Origin: an uncultured Clostridia bacterium
GTDB taxonomy: Bacteria; Bacillota; Clostridia; Oscillospirales; Ruminococcaceae
NCBI GenBank assembly: GCA_945931735.1
Contig: CAMEPN010000128.1
Location: forward strand, 1-6,040
Direction of reading: 5' to 3'
Length of the DNA stretch: 6,040 nucleotides
A model generated the notes under the pieces. That model saw only the letters and a program-made list of their open reading frames with translations, had not been told where the DNA came from and made no database searches. Of the stretch, positions 1-6,040 are shown piece by piece. The stretch's first letter is position 1, and each line of letters begins with the position of its first letter. The translations under genes were made by a program, and so were the position numbers.

Positions 1-955
1 ACTGGGCGCAAACGAGGCACCTCCCGCTATCATTTCTATCTTCCTCGGCGAAGAACTTGAGAACGTTATCGAAGCTCTCGAAGAGGGCAAGGAATACACC
101 TCCGGTCATACAATGTTCAACGTAGGCGTTTCCTCTCTGCCCAACTTCCCGAAGGATACAACGGACAGAAACAGAACCTCTCCGTTCGCTTTCACCGGCA
201 ACAAGTTCGAGTTCAGAAGCGCAGGCTCCAGCCTGAACATCGCAGGTCCGAACACCGTTTTGAACACCATCGTTGCGAACTCTCTGACAGAATTTGCGGA
301 CGAGCTGGAGAAGGCTGAAGATTTCAACTCCGCGCTGCATGACCTGCTCGTAAAGAACATCAAGGAGCACAAGAGAGTTATATTCAACGGCAACGGCTAC
401 GGTCCCGAGTGGCTCGTAGAGGCTGAAAAGCGCGGTCTGCCTAACCTCAAGTCCACTGTTGACGCTATTCCTTGCCTGACTGCCGAGAAGAACGTAAAGC
501 TGTTCACAAAGTTCGGCGTTTACAGCGAGGTTGAGCTTCACTCCAGAGAAGAAATCCAGCTTGAGAACTATTCCAAGGTTATCAATATAGAAGCTCTTAC
601 GGCTGCCGATATGGCAAAGACAGAGATCCTGCCTGCTGTTATGAAGTTTGCCAAGGACGTATGCGATATGGCGGCAAGCAAGAAGGCTGTCGGCGTAGAG
701 CCTACCGTTGAGGTCGAGATGGCTAAGAAGGTAAATACTCTCACCGTTGCTCTCAGCGAAAAGGCTGACGCACTGTCCGACGCTGTTGTTAAGGCACAGG
801 ATATCGCAGATCCGCTTGAGATGGCGCGCTACTACCACGACGAGGTATTTGCTGATATGCAGAGCCTGCGCGCTGTTGCAGACGAGCTTGAAACCATCGT
901 AGGAGAGAGCTACTGGCCGTATCCTACATACGATGAGCTGCTGTTCAACGTTTGA
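1..955 (+). CDS. glnN: Glutamine synthetase type III, C-terminal part (5' end outside window)
   Basis: This gene makes the cytoplasmic enzyme that joins ammonia to glutamate using ATP to form glutamine. The reading frame is open from base 2 and ends in a TGA followed at once by an in-frame TAG (tandem stops). About 317 residues are visible, a little under half of the roughly 700-residue GSIII family length. The visible part opens with GANEAPPAIISIFLGEEL, a conserved catalytic-core stretch of GSIII. The NRTSPFAF...GNKFEFR segment at visible residues 57-72, which is the family's nucleotide/glutamate-binding region, follows. The rest is the long, helical C-terminal domain typical of GSIII, ending in YWPYPTYDELLFNV. 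Lysine codons look almost exclusively AAG and Phe mostly TTC, unlike the AAA-containing downstream genes; this suggests high expression rather than transfer. An ATG at base 113 is internal and not the start. A structured region and terminator follow, so glnN ends its own transcription unit. Family assignment is very secure. Confidence 0.97.
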   Translation, partial: LGANEAPPAIISIFLGEELENVIEALEEGKEYTSGHTMFNVGVSSLPNFPKDTTDRNRTSPFAFTGNKFEFRSAGSSLNIAGPNTVLNTIVANSLTEFADELEKAEDFNSALHDLLVKNIKEHKRVIFNGNGYGPEWLVEAEKRGLPNLKSTVDAIPCLTAEKNVKLFTKFGVYSEVELHSREEIQLENYSKVINIEALTAADMAKTEILPAVMKFAKDVCDMAASKKAVGVEPTVEVEMAKKVNTLTVALSEKADALSDAVVKAQDIADPLEMARYYHDEVFADMQSLRAVADELETIVGESYWPYPTYDELLFNV

Positions 956-970
956 TAGCGTGTATTGAAC

Positions 971-1047
971 AGCGGGTGTCATCGCTGCGGAGCATTCCGC
1001 AGATGAAACATTGACTTAAAGCGATTCTCGCTTTAAGATATCCCGCT
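971..1047 (+). other. Structured 3' region of glnN: possible three-way-junction RNA
   Basis: Three perfect inverted repeats nest here, starting 15 bases after the glnN stop. An outer stem pairs AGCGGG (971-976) with CCCGCT (1042-1047). Inside it are two hairpins: CTGCGGA (985-991) with TCCGCAG (996-1002) around a GCAT loop, and CTTAAAGCGA (1015-1024) with TCGCTTTAAG (1028-1037) around a TTC loop. The outer stem could be extended by TGT/ATA (977-979 with 1038-1040) with T1041 bulged. The intrinsic terminator follows 14 bases later. The pairings are read directly; the fold as a whole and any function are inference. It could be a 3'-end stabiliser of glnN mRNA, a 3'-UTR-derived small RNA, or a DNA-level element. 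I do not recognise it as a named RNA family. Confidence 0.5.
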
Positions 1048-1060
1048 CCCTTTCCCTTTT

Positions 1061-1087
1061 GGGCTGTCAGTTCGGCAGCCCTTTTTT
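1061..1087 (+). terminator. Intrinsic terminator of glnN
   Basis: GGGCTGTC (1061-1068) pairs with GGCAGCCC (1074-1081), giving an 8-bp stem with one G-U pair and an AGTTC loop. A run of six T follows (1082-1087), then CTTT. This is a textbook Rho-independent terminator for the transcript that includes glnN and the structured region before it. Confidence 0.93.
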
Positions 1088-1111
1088 CTTTGCCTCGCGC
1101 TGATATGCTTT

Positions 1112-1193
1112 TTTGAAAATAAACTTTGAAAATTTTTAAAAACTACTTGCTTTTTTTATTATAGTATGGTATAATTCTATGGTATGGTATAAC
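1112..1193 (+). promoter_or_regulatory. secG promoter region (sigma-A type, extended -10, AT-rich upstream, repeated element)
   Basis: The main candidate is -35 TTGCTT (1147-1152), a 17-base spacer, and a perfect -10 TATAAT (1170-1175) preceded by TGG, an extended -10. Transcription would begin near 1182, giving a leader of about 60 bases before the secG start. A second extended -10-like element, TGGTATAAC (1185-1193), lies 18 bases downstream inside a repeat of TATGGTATAA (1165-1174 and 1183-1192), but it has no good -35. The upstream stretch is very AT-rich and contains TTTGAAAAT twice (1112-1120, 1125-1133), as expected of an UP-like element. The main promoter is strongly supported by sequence; the role of the repeats is inference. 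Confidence 0.8.
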
Positions 1194-1228
1194 AATGTAG
1201 CAAATACTACATATTTATTTTGTAATTC

Positions 1229-1233
1229 GGAGG
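1229..1233 (+). promoter_or_regulatory. secG ribosome binding site (decides the start)
   Basis: A perfect GGAGG lies 11 bases before ATG 1245 and sets that ATG as the secG start. An in-frame ATG at 1179 would add 22 residues, but it lies at or upstream of the predicted transcription start and has no Shine-Dalgarno. The spacing is slightly long but the site is the only good one. Confidence 0.85.
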
Positions 1234-1244
1234 AATTTCAGCTA

Positions 1245-1691
1245 ATGGGAATTTTTGAGATAATCAGCGCGATCGTACTGATTTTAGCTTGCGTATTTAT
1301 CGTTATAGTGGTTCTTATGAAGGACACAAAGACCCAGATGTCGCAGACGATCTCGGGTTCAAGCTCGGACAGCTTCTATCAGAAGAACGCCGGCAGAACA
1401 AAGGAAGCTATGCTTAACAAGGCGACGATAGCAGCTGCGGTTGTTTTCTTCGTGCTTGCGCTTGCGGTAAACATAATCAACGTTTATTTCGGCGGCAAGG
1501 ACAGCGGCTCGGATACTTCGTCGACAGTGACCAGCACTGTCACCTCCGAAACCTCGGGAGATGCTTCTGACACAACAGTGAGCGAGGTAACGGTCGAAGC
1601 CGAGGGAACGGCGGACAATACAAATTCGGTCACATCCGAGGCTGACGCTTCGGGCGCAGCGGATACGGCAGATACTTCTGCGGCTGAATAA
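1245..1691 (+). CDS. secG: Protein translocase subunit SecG with long acidic Ser/Thr tail
   Basis: SecG is the small membrane subunit of the SecYEG channel that assists SecA-driven export of unfolded proteins. The 148-residue product has two hydrophobic spans, about residues 4-25 and 61-83. They are joined by a loop carrying the family hallmarks: VVLMKDTKTQ after span 1 and a Ser/Gly-rich SGSSSDSFYQKNAGRTKE stretch before span 2. Beyond residue 85 is a 63-residue tail with about 14 Asp/Glu, about 27 Ser/Thr and no basic residue. Most SecG proteins are about 70-85 residues, so this tail is an extension. By the known SecG topology (both termini outside) it should face the cell exterior. The gene has its own promoter and terminator, and rnr follows on the same strand, as in many Firmicutes. 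The assignment is secure for the core; the tail's role is unknown. Confidence 0.93.
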   Translation: MGIFEIISAIVLILACVFIVIVVLMKDTKTQMSQTISGSSSDSFYQKNAGRTKEAMLNKATIAAAVVFFVLALAVNIINVYFGGKDSGSDTSSTVTSTVTSETSGDASDTTVSEVTVEAEGTADNTNSVTSEADASGAADTADTSAAE

Positions 1692-1699
1692 AAAAATAC

Positions 1700-1726
1700 G
1701 GACAGGTCATAGTGCCTGTCCTTTTT
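1700..1726 (+). terminator. Intrinsic terminator between secG and rnr
   Basis: GGACAGG (1700-1706) pairs perfectly with CCTGTCC (1715-1721) around an 8-base loop, followed by TTTTT (1722-1726) and GTT. A run of A lies just upstream (1690-1696). It begins 8 bases after the secG stop. It should end most secG transcripts, so rnr depends on read-through or on a promoter in 1727-1780 that I could not pin down. Confidence 0.9.
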
Positions 1727-1794
1727 GTTAATTCTATGTTAAATCCATTGACAACAGGGAATACTAAAAACGCAGCACTGCGAAAGGATATTGT

Positions 1795-3936
1795 ATGAAC
1801 AGACTTAAAACAAGTATTATCGCCGCGCTTTTTTCGGCGGGCGCGGACGGTATGTCCGAAAAGGAACTCGTAAAGGCGCTTGAGCTTCCGAAAAAGGGCG
1901 CAAAGAAGCTCGCGGACTCGCTTGCCGATATGAAGCGCTTCGGCGATGTTACGAATAAAAAAGGCGTATGGCGCATAAAGTCCCCCGACGATTATTTTGA
2001 GGCGGTAATAACCCGCGTTTCGCCAAAGTCGGGTTTTATGACAAGGCAGGGCGATGTCCCCGAGGAATTTTTCGTGCGCGGGCGCGATATGATGGGCGCT
2101 ATTCCGGGCGATATCGTTCTCGCGAAGAAAATATGCGAAGCGGACGAGCTTAATCATCACAGCGCAGAGGCAGTCGTTCTTGATGTCATAAAGGAAAGCG
2201 ATATGCTGCTCACGGGCGTAATCGTTGCGGACAAAAATAGGCTTATGGTCATGCCGGATAAGCTCTGCGGCGAGCCGCTCGTTATCGCAAAGGCAGGGAA
2301 GAAGCAGCTTGCGGTAGGGGATAAGGTCGTATTTTCAATAAAGAAGCGCGGCGAGAGCCATTTTGACCACACTGTCGCGATAGAGGACAGCTTTGGTTCC
2401 TGCGAAAACGCGCGCGCGGGCGCCGAGGCGTATATGCTTGCGAACGGGCTTCACACCGAGTTCCCCGACGAGGTGCTGTTTGAGGCGTCTAAGCTTGATA
2501 TCGACGACCCTGATCCCGATGAGGTTTCCCGCAGGCTTGACCTGCGCGGCGAGCCTATCTTCACGATAGACGGCGCTGACACAAAGGATATTGACGACGC
2601 GGTGAGCATTGCGCGGGTCGAGGGCGGATACAAGCTCGGCGTGCATATCGCCGACGTTTCCCATTATGTTAAAAAGGGAAGCAAGCTCGACGAGGAAGCG
2701 TTCTTCCGCGGAACGTCGATATATTACGCGGACATGGTCGTGCCCATGCTTCCGAAAGAGCTGTCCAATGGAATTTGCTCGCTTAACCCGAACGTTGACA
2801 GGCTGGCGTTTTCCTGCCTTATGCAGGTGAGCACGGACGGAAAGCTGCTTAGCTACCGCTTTGAAAAATCCGTCATCAGAAGCCGCGTAAAGGGCGTTTA
2901 TTCCGAGGTCAACGCGATAATCGACGGGACTGCCGACGACGCCGTAAAGGAGAAATATTCCCGCGTTATCGACCGCATACCGATTATGCTGGAGCTGGCG
3001 CAGACGCTCGAAAAGAACCGTAAGGATCGCGGCGCGCCCGAGATAGACACCACGGAAAGCAAGATAATCACCGACGAAAACGGCGTGTGCATCGACGTTA
3101 AGCCGAGGGAGCGCGGTGTTGCGGAGCGGATAATAGAAGAGTTCATGCTGATGGCGAACAACGCTGCGGCTGCGCTCGCGATGAAGGAAAAGATACCGTT
3201 CGTTTACCGCGTTCACGAAGCGCCCGCCGCAGAGAAGCTGATCGCGCTGAACGAAACGCTGACCGCGCTCGGGATAAATCCGGAGGGGATAACCGAGAAA
3301 GCTGCCGCAGCAGACCTTGCTCGCATAATCAGCGATAACAAGGACAGCGACCGCTACGAGGTCATCAACCGCATCGTCCTGCGCACGATGATGAAGGCGC
3401 GCTATTCCGACGAGCCGCTCGGGCATTACGGGCTTGTCATGCCCGAATACGCGCATTTCACCTCTCCGATACGCCGCTACGCTGACCTGTCGATACACCG
3501 CATTCTGACCGACTATGTATATGCGCTGAGCACCGAAAAGCTCTGCAAGAAATACAGCGACTTCGCGTTCAAGGCGGCGCTTCAGGCGAGCAACACCGAG
3601 CTTTCGGCGGTGCGCTGCGAGCGCGAGTGCGAGAACCTTTATATGGCGGAATATATGAAGAACCATATCGGCGAGGAATACGACGGGTTTATCTCGGGGG
3701 TAAGCCCGAGCGGAGTTTTCGTTTCCCTCGCGAACACGGTCGAGGGCATGGTTTCCGTCGCGCACCTGCCGCTTGGCGAATACGAGGTGCAGCACGGCGT
3801 GATACTCACGGGCGCGGCCGATGGCAGCATTTTCACCGTCGGCGACAGGGTGAGGGTCAAGTGCGTTTCCGTAAACGTAAACGGCGGATTTATTGATTTT
3901 GAATTTGTTGAGAATAAACTTAAACCCGAGGAATAA
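1795..3936 (+). CDS. rnr: Ribonuclease R (3'-5' exoribonuclease, RNB family)
   Basis: RNase R degrades RNA processively from the 3' end, including structured RNA, and acts in mRNA turnover, rRNA quality control and trans-translation. The product is 713 residues, complete. Domains in order: an N-terminal winged-helix-like region (about 1-62), cold-shock-type RNA-binding regions (about 70-200; FFVRGRDMMGAIPGDIVL is typical), the RNB catalytic domain (about 245-575), and a C-terminal S1 domain (about 625-705). The catalytic motif IDGADTKDIDDA carries the four metal-binding aspartates, D259, D265, D267 and D268, in the usual spacing. Y310 matches the conserved RNA-end-stacking tyrosine, and FTSPIRRYADLSIHR (555-569) is the second family signature. 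The long Lys-rich tail of enterobacterial RNase R is absent; the protein ends soon after S1. The ATG at 1795 follows AAAGGA by 6 bases. smpB, often next to rnr in Firmicutes, is not downstream here. Confidence 0.97.
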   Translation: MNRLKTSIIAALFSAGADGMSEKELVKALELPKKGAKKLADSLADMKRFGDVTNKKGVWRIKSPDDYFEAVITRVSPKSGFMTRQGDVPEEFFVRGRDMMGAIPGDIVLAKKICEADELNHHSAEAVVLDVIKESDMLLTGVIVADKNRLMVMPDKLCGEPLVIAKAGKKQLAVGDKVVFSIKKRGESHFDHTVAIEDSFGSCENARAGAEAYMLANGLHTEFPDEVLFEASKLDIDDPDPDEVSRRLDLRGEPIFTIDGADTKDIDDAVSIARVEGGYKLGVHIADVSHYVKKGSKLDEEAFFRGTSIYYADMVVPMLPKELSNGICSLNPNVDRLAFSCLMQVSTDGKLLSYRFEKSVIRSRVKGVYSEVNAIIDGTADDAVKEKYSRVIDRIPIMLELAQTLEKNRKDRGAPEIDTTESKIITDENGVCIDVKPRERGVAERIIEEFMLMANNAAAALAMKEKIPFVYRVHEAPAAEKLIALNETLTALGINPEGITEKAAAADLARIISDNKDSDRYEVINRIVLRTMMKARYSDEPLGHYGLVMPEYAHFTSPIRRYADLSIHRILTDYVYALSTEKLCKKYSDFAFKAALQASNTELSAVRCERECENLYMAEYMKNHIGEEYDGFISGVSPSGVFVSLANTVEGMVSVAHLPLGEYEVQHGVILTGAADGSIFTVGDRVRVKCVSVNVNGGFIDFEFVENKLKPEE

Positions 3937-3942
3937 TAAAAG

Positions 3943-3965
3943 CGGCACCGTTTTTTGCGGTGCCG
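3943..3965. terminator. Bidirectional intrinsic terminator between rnr and the fliB homologue
   Basis: CGGCACCG (3943-3950) pairs perfectly with CGGTGCCG (3958-3965) around a TTTTTTG loop. On the + side TTAATTTT follows. On the - side the complement of the preceding AATAATAAAAG gives a T-rich tract. It starts 6 bases after the rnr stop and 35 bases past the fliB-homologue stop, so it can serve both convergent units. The + side T-tract is interrupted by AA and may be weaker. Confidence 0.85.
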
Positions 3966-4000
3966 TTAATTTTATCAAAAAAACTTTCAAAGCGTATTTT

Positions 4001-5080
4001 TTATTCGGGAACACACCCCGCAATTTTTTCGGGGTCAAGCTCGGGGATATCCCAGAAAGCGTCGCGCATTTGCTGCTCGACCTCCTCGGAATATTCCGTC
4101 TGCTTTGAATACAGCTTGACATTGCAGATCCTGTCCCATTCGGAGAGCGAGCCGCTGTCCAGCCATGTCATGCAGTCCGCCAGCGCGACCGAAAGCACCG
4201 CTGCGGCGGCAAGCCCCATTCCCGAAACGATCTCCCCGTCCGACGCTCCCGTCAGAAAATGCCGATACACGAAATATACGGCGATATGCTCGTACTGCCA
4301 TAGGGTTCCGCGGTTTTCCTCAAAAAAACGCGGGAGCGCGTTGTACAGCTCGTCGGCGCGGGACAGCAGCTCTGACGATTTTTTCGTCCATTCGTCGTTA
4401 AGCGGCTCGCCGTCGTTCAGCAGCTTAAGCAGCGCGGCGACAGTTTCTCGGCGTTCGTTCGGGGTCAGTTTTGCCGTTTCGGGGACATTTTCGGGCAGCG
4501 GGCTGCCGTTATCGAGGGAACACTGCGCGGCGCGGACAAACGCGGCGCATTTTCGCAGCCTTTCCCCGAGCGGGAGCGACCTGTCCCGAAGCAGCGCGAA
4601 AACCCGCTCCCTAGCCGAAAGGACAGCGCAGAGAAGCTCCTCGTCGCAGTTGTCGAACGACGGCTCTTCAGTGTTCTCCTCGACAAAGGAGAGGGGAGAG
4701 CTGTCCGAAAACAAAAGCCGGCAGACCTCCTCGCAGCACAGCCCCAGCCCTGCTTCCTCGATATCGTTGTACCTGCCGAAAAATCTCGGGTGGAGCGCGC
4801 AGATATCACACAGCGCGTCCTCTCCCATGTTCAGCACAAGCTCGCACAGCCCGTCCTCGCGAAGCAGCGCGCAGCGCTCTCCCGCAGTGTTTGCAAAGGT
4901 GGGCTGCTCCCCGTTTATTATCGCGCAGCGGAGCTTTTCGCCGAACGCGCCCTCCGCCTTGCCGAATCGAGCCATTGCGGCGGGGTCGATGTCTATTTCC
5001 CAGCCGATACAGCAGTTGTCAGTGCATTTGTCGGCAATGCACCCGAAATCATCATAAAACCGCGGCTTGACAATTTTCAT
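4001..5080 (-). CDS. FliB-family cysteine-rich protein (putative lysine N-methylase)
   Basis: The 359-residue protein matches the FliB family, named for the flagellin lysine-N-methylase of Salmonella. Its signature is clustered cysteines in the N-terminal third: C14, C19, C23, C24 (CIADKCTDNCCIGWEIDID), C70, C79, C91, C94 (CDICALHPRFF), and C115, C116, C120 (GLCCEEVC). It has 19 cysteines in all. The C-terminal half is helical and contains YFVYRHFLTGASDG (269-282), also typical of the family. The cysteines fit a metal or iron-sulfur site; that is inference from the pattern and from what I recall of the family. There is no signal peptide, so it is probably cytoplasmic. The ATG at 5078-5080 is preceded by AAGGG at good spacing. 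It lies 9 bases after topB on the same strand. No flagellar gene is visible, so the substrate cannot be named, and I withhold the fliB symbol. Family confidence is high; the methylase role here is uncertain. Confidence 0.85.
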   Translation of the reverse strand: MKIVKPRFYDDFGCIADKCTDNCCIGWEIDIDPAAMARFGKAEGAFGEKLRCAIINGEQPTFANTAGERCALLREDGLCELVLNMGEDALCDICALHPRFFGRYNDIEEAGLGLCCEEVCRLLFSDSSPLSFVEENTEEPSFDNCDEELLCAVLSARERVFALLRDRSLPLGERLRKCAAFVRAAQCSLDNGSPLPENVPETAKLTPNERRETVAALLKLLNDGEPLNDEWTKKSSELLSRADELYNALPRFFEENRGTLWQYEHIAVYFVYRHFLTGASDGEIVSGMGLAAAAVLSVALADCMTWLDSGSLSEWDRICNVKLYSKQTEYSEEVEQQMRDAFWDIPELDPEKIAGCVPE

Positions 5081-5086
5081 AATGCA

Positions 5087-5091
5087 CCCTT
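5087..5091 (-). promoter_or_regulatory. Ribosome binding site of the fliB homologue, overlapping the topB stop
   Basis: Read on the - strand, TAAGGGTGCATT precedes the ATG. The AAGGG core shares its two A with the topB TAA stop codon and lies 6 bases from the start. This placement fixes the start codon and favours translational coupling: ribosomes finishing topB would be positioned at the next start. Confidence 0.75.
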
Positions 5092-6040
5092 ATTTCTCTA
5101 TCTCAACGCGCACGCGGAAGTCGTCGCCCAGCACAAGCTTTCCGCTGACCGTGTCGCCGCGCTTTGTAACGAAGCCCTTGAGCGTGATGGAGCTGCCCTT
5201 TTCGACGATACGCTTCGCCTGCGTCGGGGACACCTCCTTGCCCCACATCTCTTTCATAAAGAAGAAGCCGCAGCTGCCCCTGCTGTCCTCGCAGGAGTAG
5301 CTTTTCTGCATTTCGTAGACATTTTTGCCGCATTTGGGGCATTTCCCGACAAGCGGAAGCCTTGAAAATCTGAACGGGTTGCTCTCGCGCTTTTCGGCGG
5401 AGGAATTGTCGCGGACGAGCTGCCGCGTGAACTCCGTGATATCGCTGAGGAACTTTTCGTCGCTCGCCTGACCGCGAGCAATCTGCTGAAGCACCGTTTC
5501 CCATTCTGCGGTCATTTTCGCGGATTTAACGTTCTCGGGAACAACGTCGATAACGCGCACGCCCTTGTCGGTAGGAATGAGCTGCTTGCCCTTGCGCTCG
5601 ACGTACTGCCGCTTAACGAGCGTTTCGATAATCGCGGCGCGGGTCGCGGGCGTGCCCAGCCCCTTCTTCTCCACGTCGTCATCGTCATTGTAATCGTCGC
5701 TGCCCGCGTGCTCCATTGCGGAGAGCAGCATATCCTCGGTGTAGCGCTTCGGGGGAGTTGTCTTGTGCTCGACGGGCTTCGCGGACTTCACGGTGATAAC
5801 ATCGCCCTCGGTCAGCTTCGGCAGCTTTCCGCCGAGCTTTTCCTCCTCGTCGTCCTCGTCGGCGGAGGCGTCTATTCCTTTAAGGCGGGACTTTGCCGCC
5901 GTGTTGAGGTCTTTCCACCCGCCCGCAGTGACAGTCTTTCCGCGTGCGGTGAACTTTTCGCCGCTGCAGTCAAGCTCGGCGGTCACGGCTTCGTAGCTGT
6001 GCCTCGGGGAAACCGCGCAGAGCAGTCTTGCCGCAACGAG
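5090..6040 (-). CDS. topB: DNA topoisomerase III, C-terminal part (5' end outside window)
   Basis: This is a type IA topoisomerase, which cuts one strand, passes DNA and reseals; topoisomerase III mainly decatenates and resolves recombination or replication intermediates. About 316 residues are visible, with the frame open to the right edge. The visible part begins LVAARLLCAV, in the core before the GWKDLNTAAK segment. Next come the conserved PPKRYTEDMLLSAMEHAG and GLGTPATRAAIIETLVKR (visible residues about 127-144), a type IA signature, then QLIPTDKG. Two acidic inserts (ASADEDDEEE and DDYNDDDD) flank these. The C-terminus has one four-cysteine zinc-ribbon-like motif (C234, C237, C250, C257) and a final ~50-residue module with ITLKGFVTKRGDTVSGKLVLGDD, resembling the topoisomerase C-terminal repeat. 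The Toprim site and catalytic tyrosine lie outside the window. A GTG at 5984-5986 is internal. topB occurs both in Clostridia chromosomes and on integrative elements; nothing here shows transfer. Confidence 0.93.
   Translation of the reverse strand, partial: LVAARLLCAVSPRHSYEAVTAELDCSGEKFTARGKTVTAGGWKDLNTAAKSRLKGIDASADEDDEEEKLGGKLPKLTEGDVITVKSAKPVEHKTTPPKRYTEDMLLSAMEHAGSDDYNDDDDVEKKGLGTPATRAAIIETLVKRQYVERKGKQLIPTDKGVRVIDVVPENVKSAKMTAEWETVLQQIARGQASDEKFLSDITEFTRQLVRDNSSAEKRESNPFRFSRLPLVGKCPKCGKNVYEMQKSYSCEDSRGSCGFFFMKEMWGKEVSPTQAKRIVEKGSSITLKGFVTKRGDTVSGKLVLGDDFRVRVEIEK

Noticed and set aside
956..1060. Known glutamine riboswitch (glnA RNA motif), suggested by a three-way junction near a glutamine synthetase gene
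   Set aside because: I do not see the conserved core sequence of that motif, and the element lies after rather than before the gene.
1179..1244. Upstream in-frame ATG giving a 170-residue SecG
   Set aside because: The extra 22 residues do not resemble SecG, there is no ribosome site before that ATG, and it sits at or upstream of the predicted transcription start. GGAGG points to ATG 1245.
1748..1776. TTGACA at 1748-1753 as the -35 of an rnr promoter
   Set aside because: The -35 is a perfect match, but at 16-18 bases downstream there is no -10 (the sequence is about CGCAGC). The TACTAA at 1762-1767 is only 8 bases away. Not enough to call a promoter.
2335..4122. A 595-codon open frame on the - strand, antisense to rnr
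   Set aside because: It lies opposite a clearly real RNase R gene, its translation shows no recognisable domain and is rich in Arg/His/Val runs, and it runs across the intergenic terminator. It is a by-product of GC-rich third positions in rnr.
3960..5057. A 365-codon open frame on the + strand, antisense to the fliB homologue
   Set aside because: Its translation is very Ser-rich low-complexity sequence, it begins inside the terminator, and the opposite strand encodes a protein with clear family motifs.
5090..6040. topB as a sign of an integrative element
   Set aside because: topB can be carried on mobile elements, but no relaxase, integrase, attachment repeat or composition break is visible; the window edge cuts the gene, so the question cannot be settled here.

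Overview
The window looks like chromosome of a Gram-positive anaerobe of the Clostridia, most likely a Ruminococcus-type member of the Oscillospiraceae. The evidence is a type III glutamine synthetase, a two-span SecG, an RNase R next to secG (a common Firmicutes neighbourhood), strong Shine-Dalgarno sites, and a sigma-A type promoter with an extended -10. The lineage is inferred from protein style and gene order, not from a marker gene.

Layout: (1) Bases 1-955, + strand, carry the C-terminal ~317 residues of glnN. (2) Bases 956-1244 are intergenic. They hold a compact foldable block (971-1047, a possible three-way junction of perfect inverted repeats), a strong intrinsic terminator (1061-1087), and an AT-rich promoter with a repeated TATGGTATAA element. 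(3) secG (1245-1691, +) has its own terminator at 1700-1726. (4) rnr (1795-3936, +) encodes a complete RNase R. (5) A probably bidirectional terminator (3943-3965) separates rnr from the convergent genes. (6) On the - strand, the 3' part of topB (DNA topoisomerase III, entering from the right edge, ending at 5090) is followed after only 9 bases by a fliB-family cysteine-rich protein gene (4001-5080). The fliB Shine-Dalgarno overlaps the topB stop, so the two are probably co-transcribed and possibly translationally coupled.

Functionally this is mostly core metabolism and housekeeping: ammonium assimilation (GlnN), protein export (SecG), RNA turnover (RNase R) and DNA topology (TopB). The least understood gene is the fliB homologue. 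It belongs to the flagellin lysine-N-methylase family by its cysteine pattern, yet sits beside a topoisomerase with no motility gene in view. I saw no CRISPR array, insertion sequence, tRNA or rRNA. No clearly new multi-gene system is visible. The two most worthwhile leads are the structured RNA after glnN and the topB-fliB pair.
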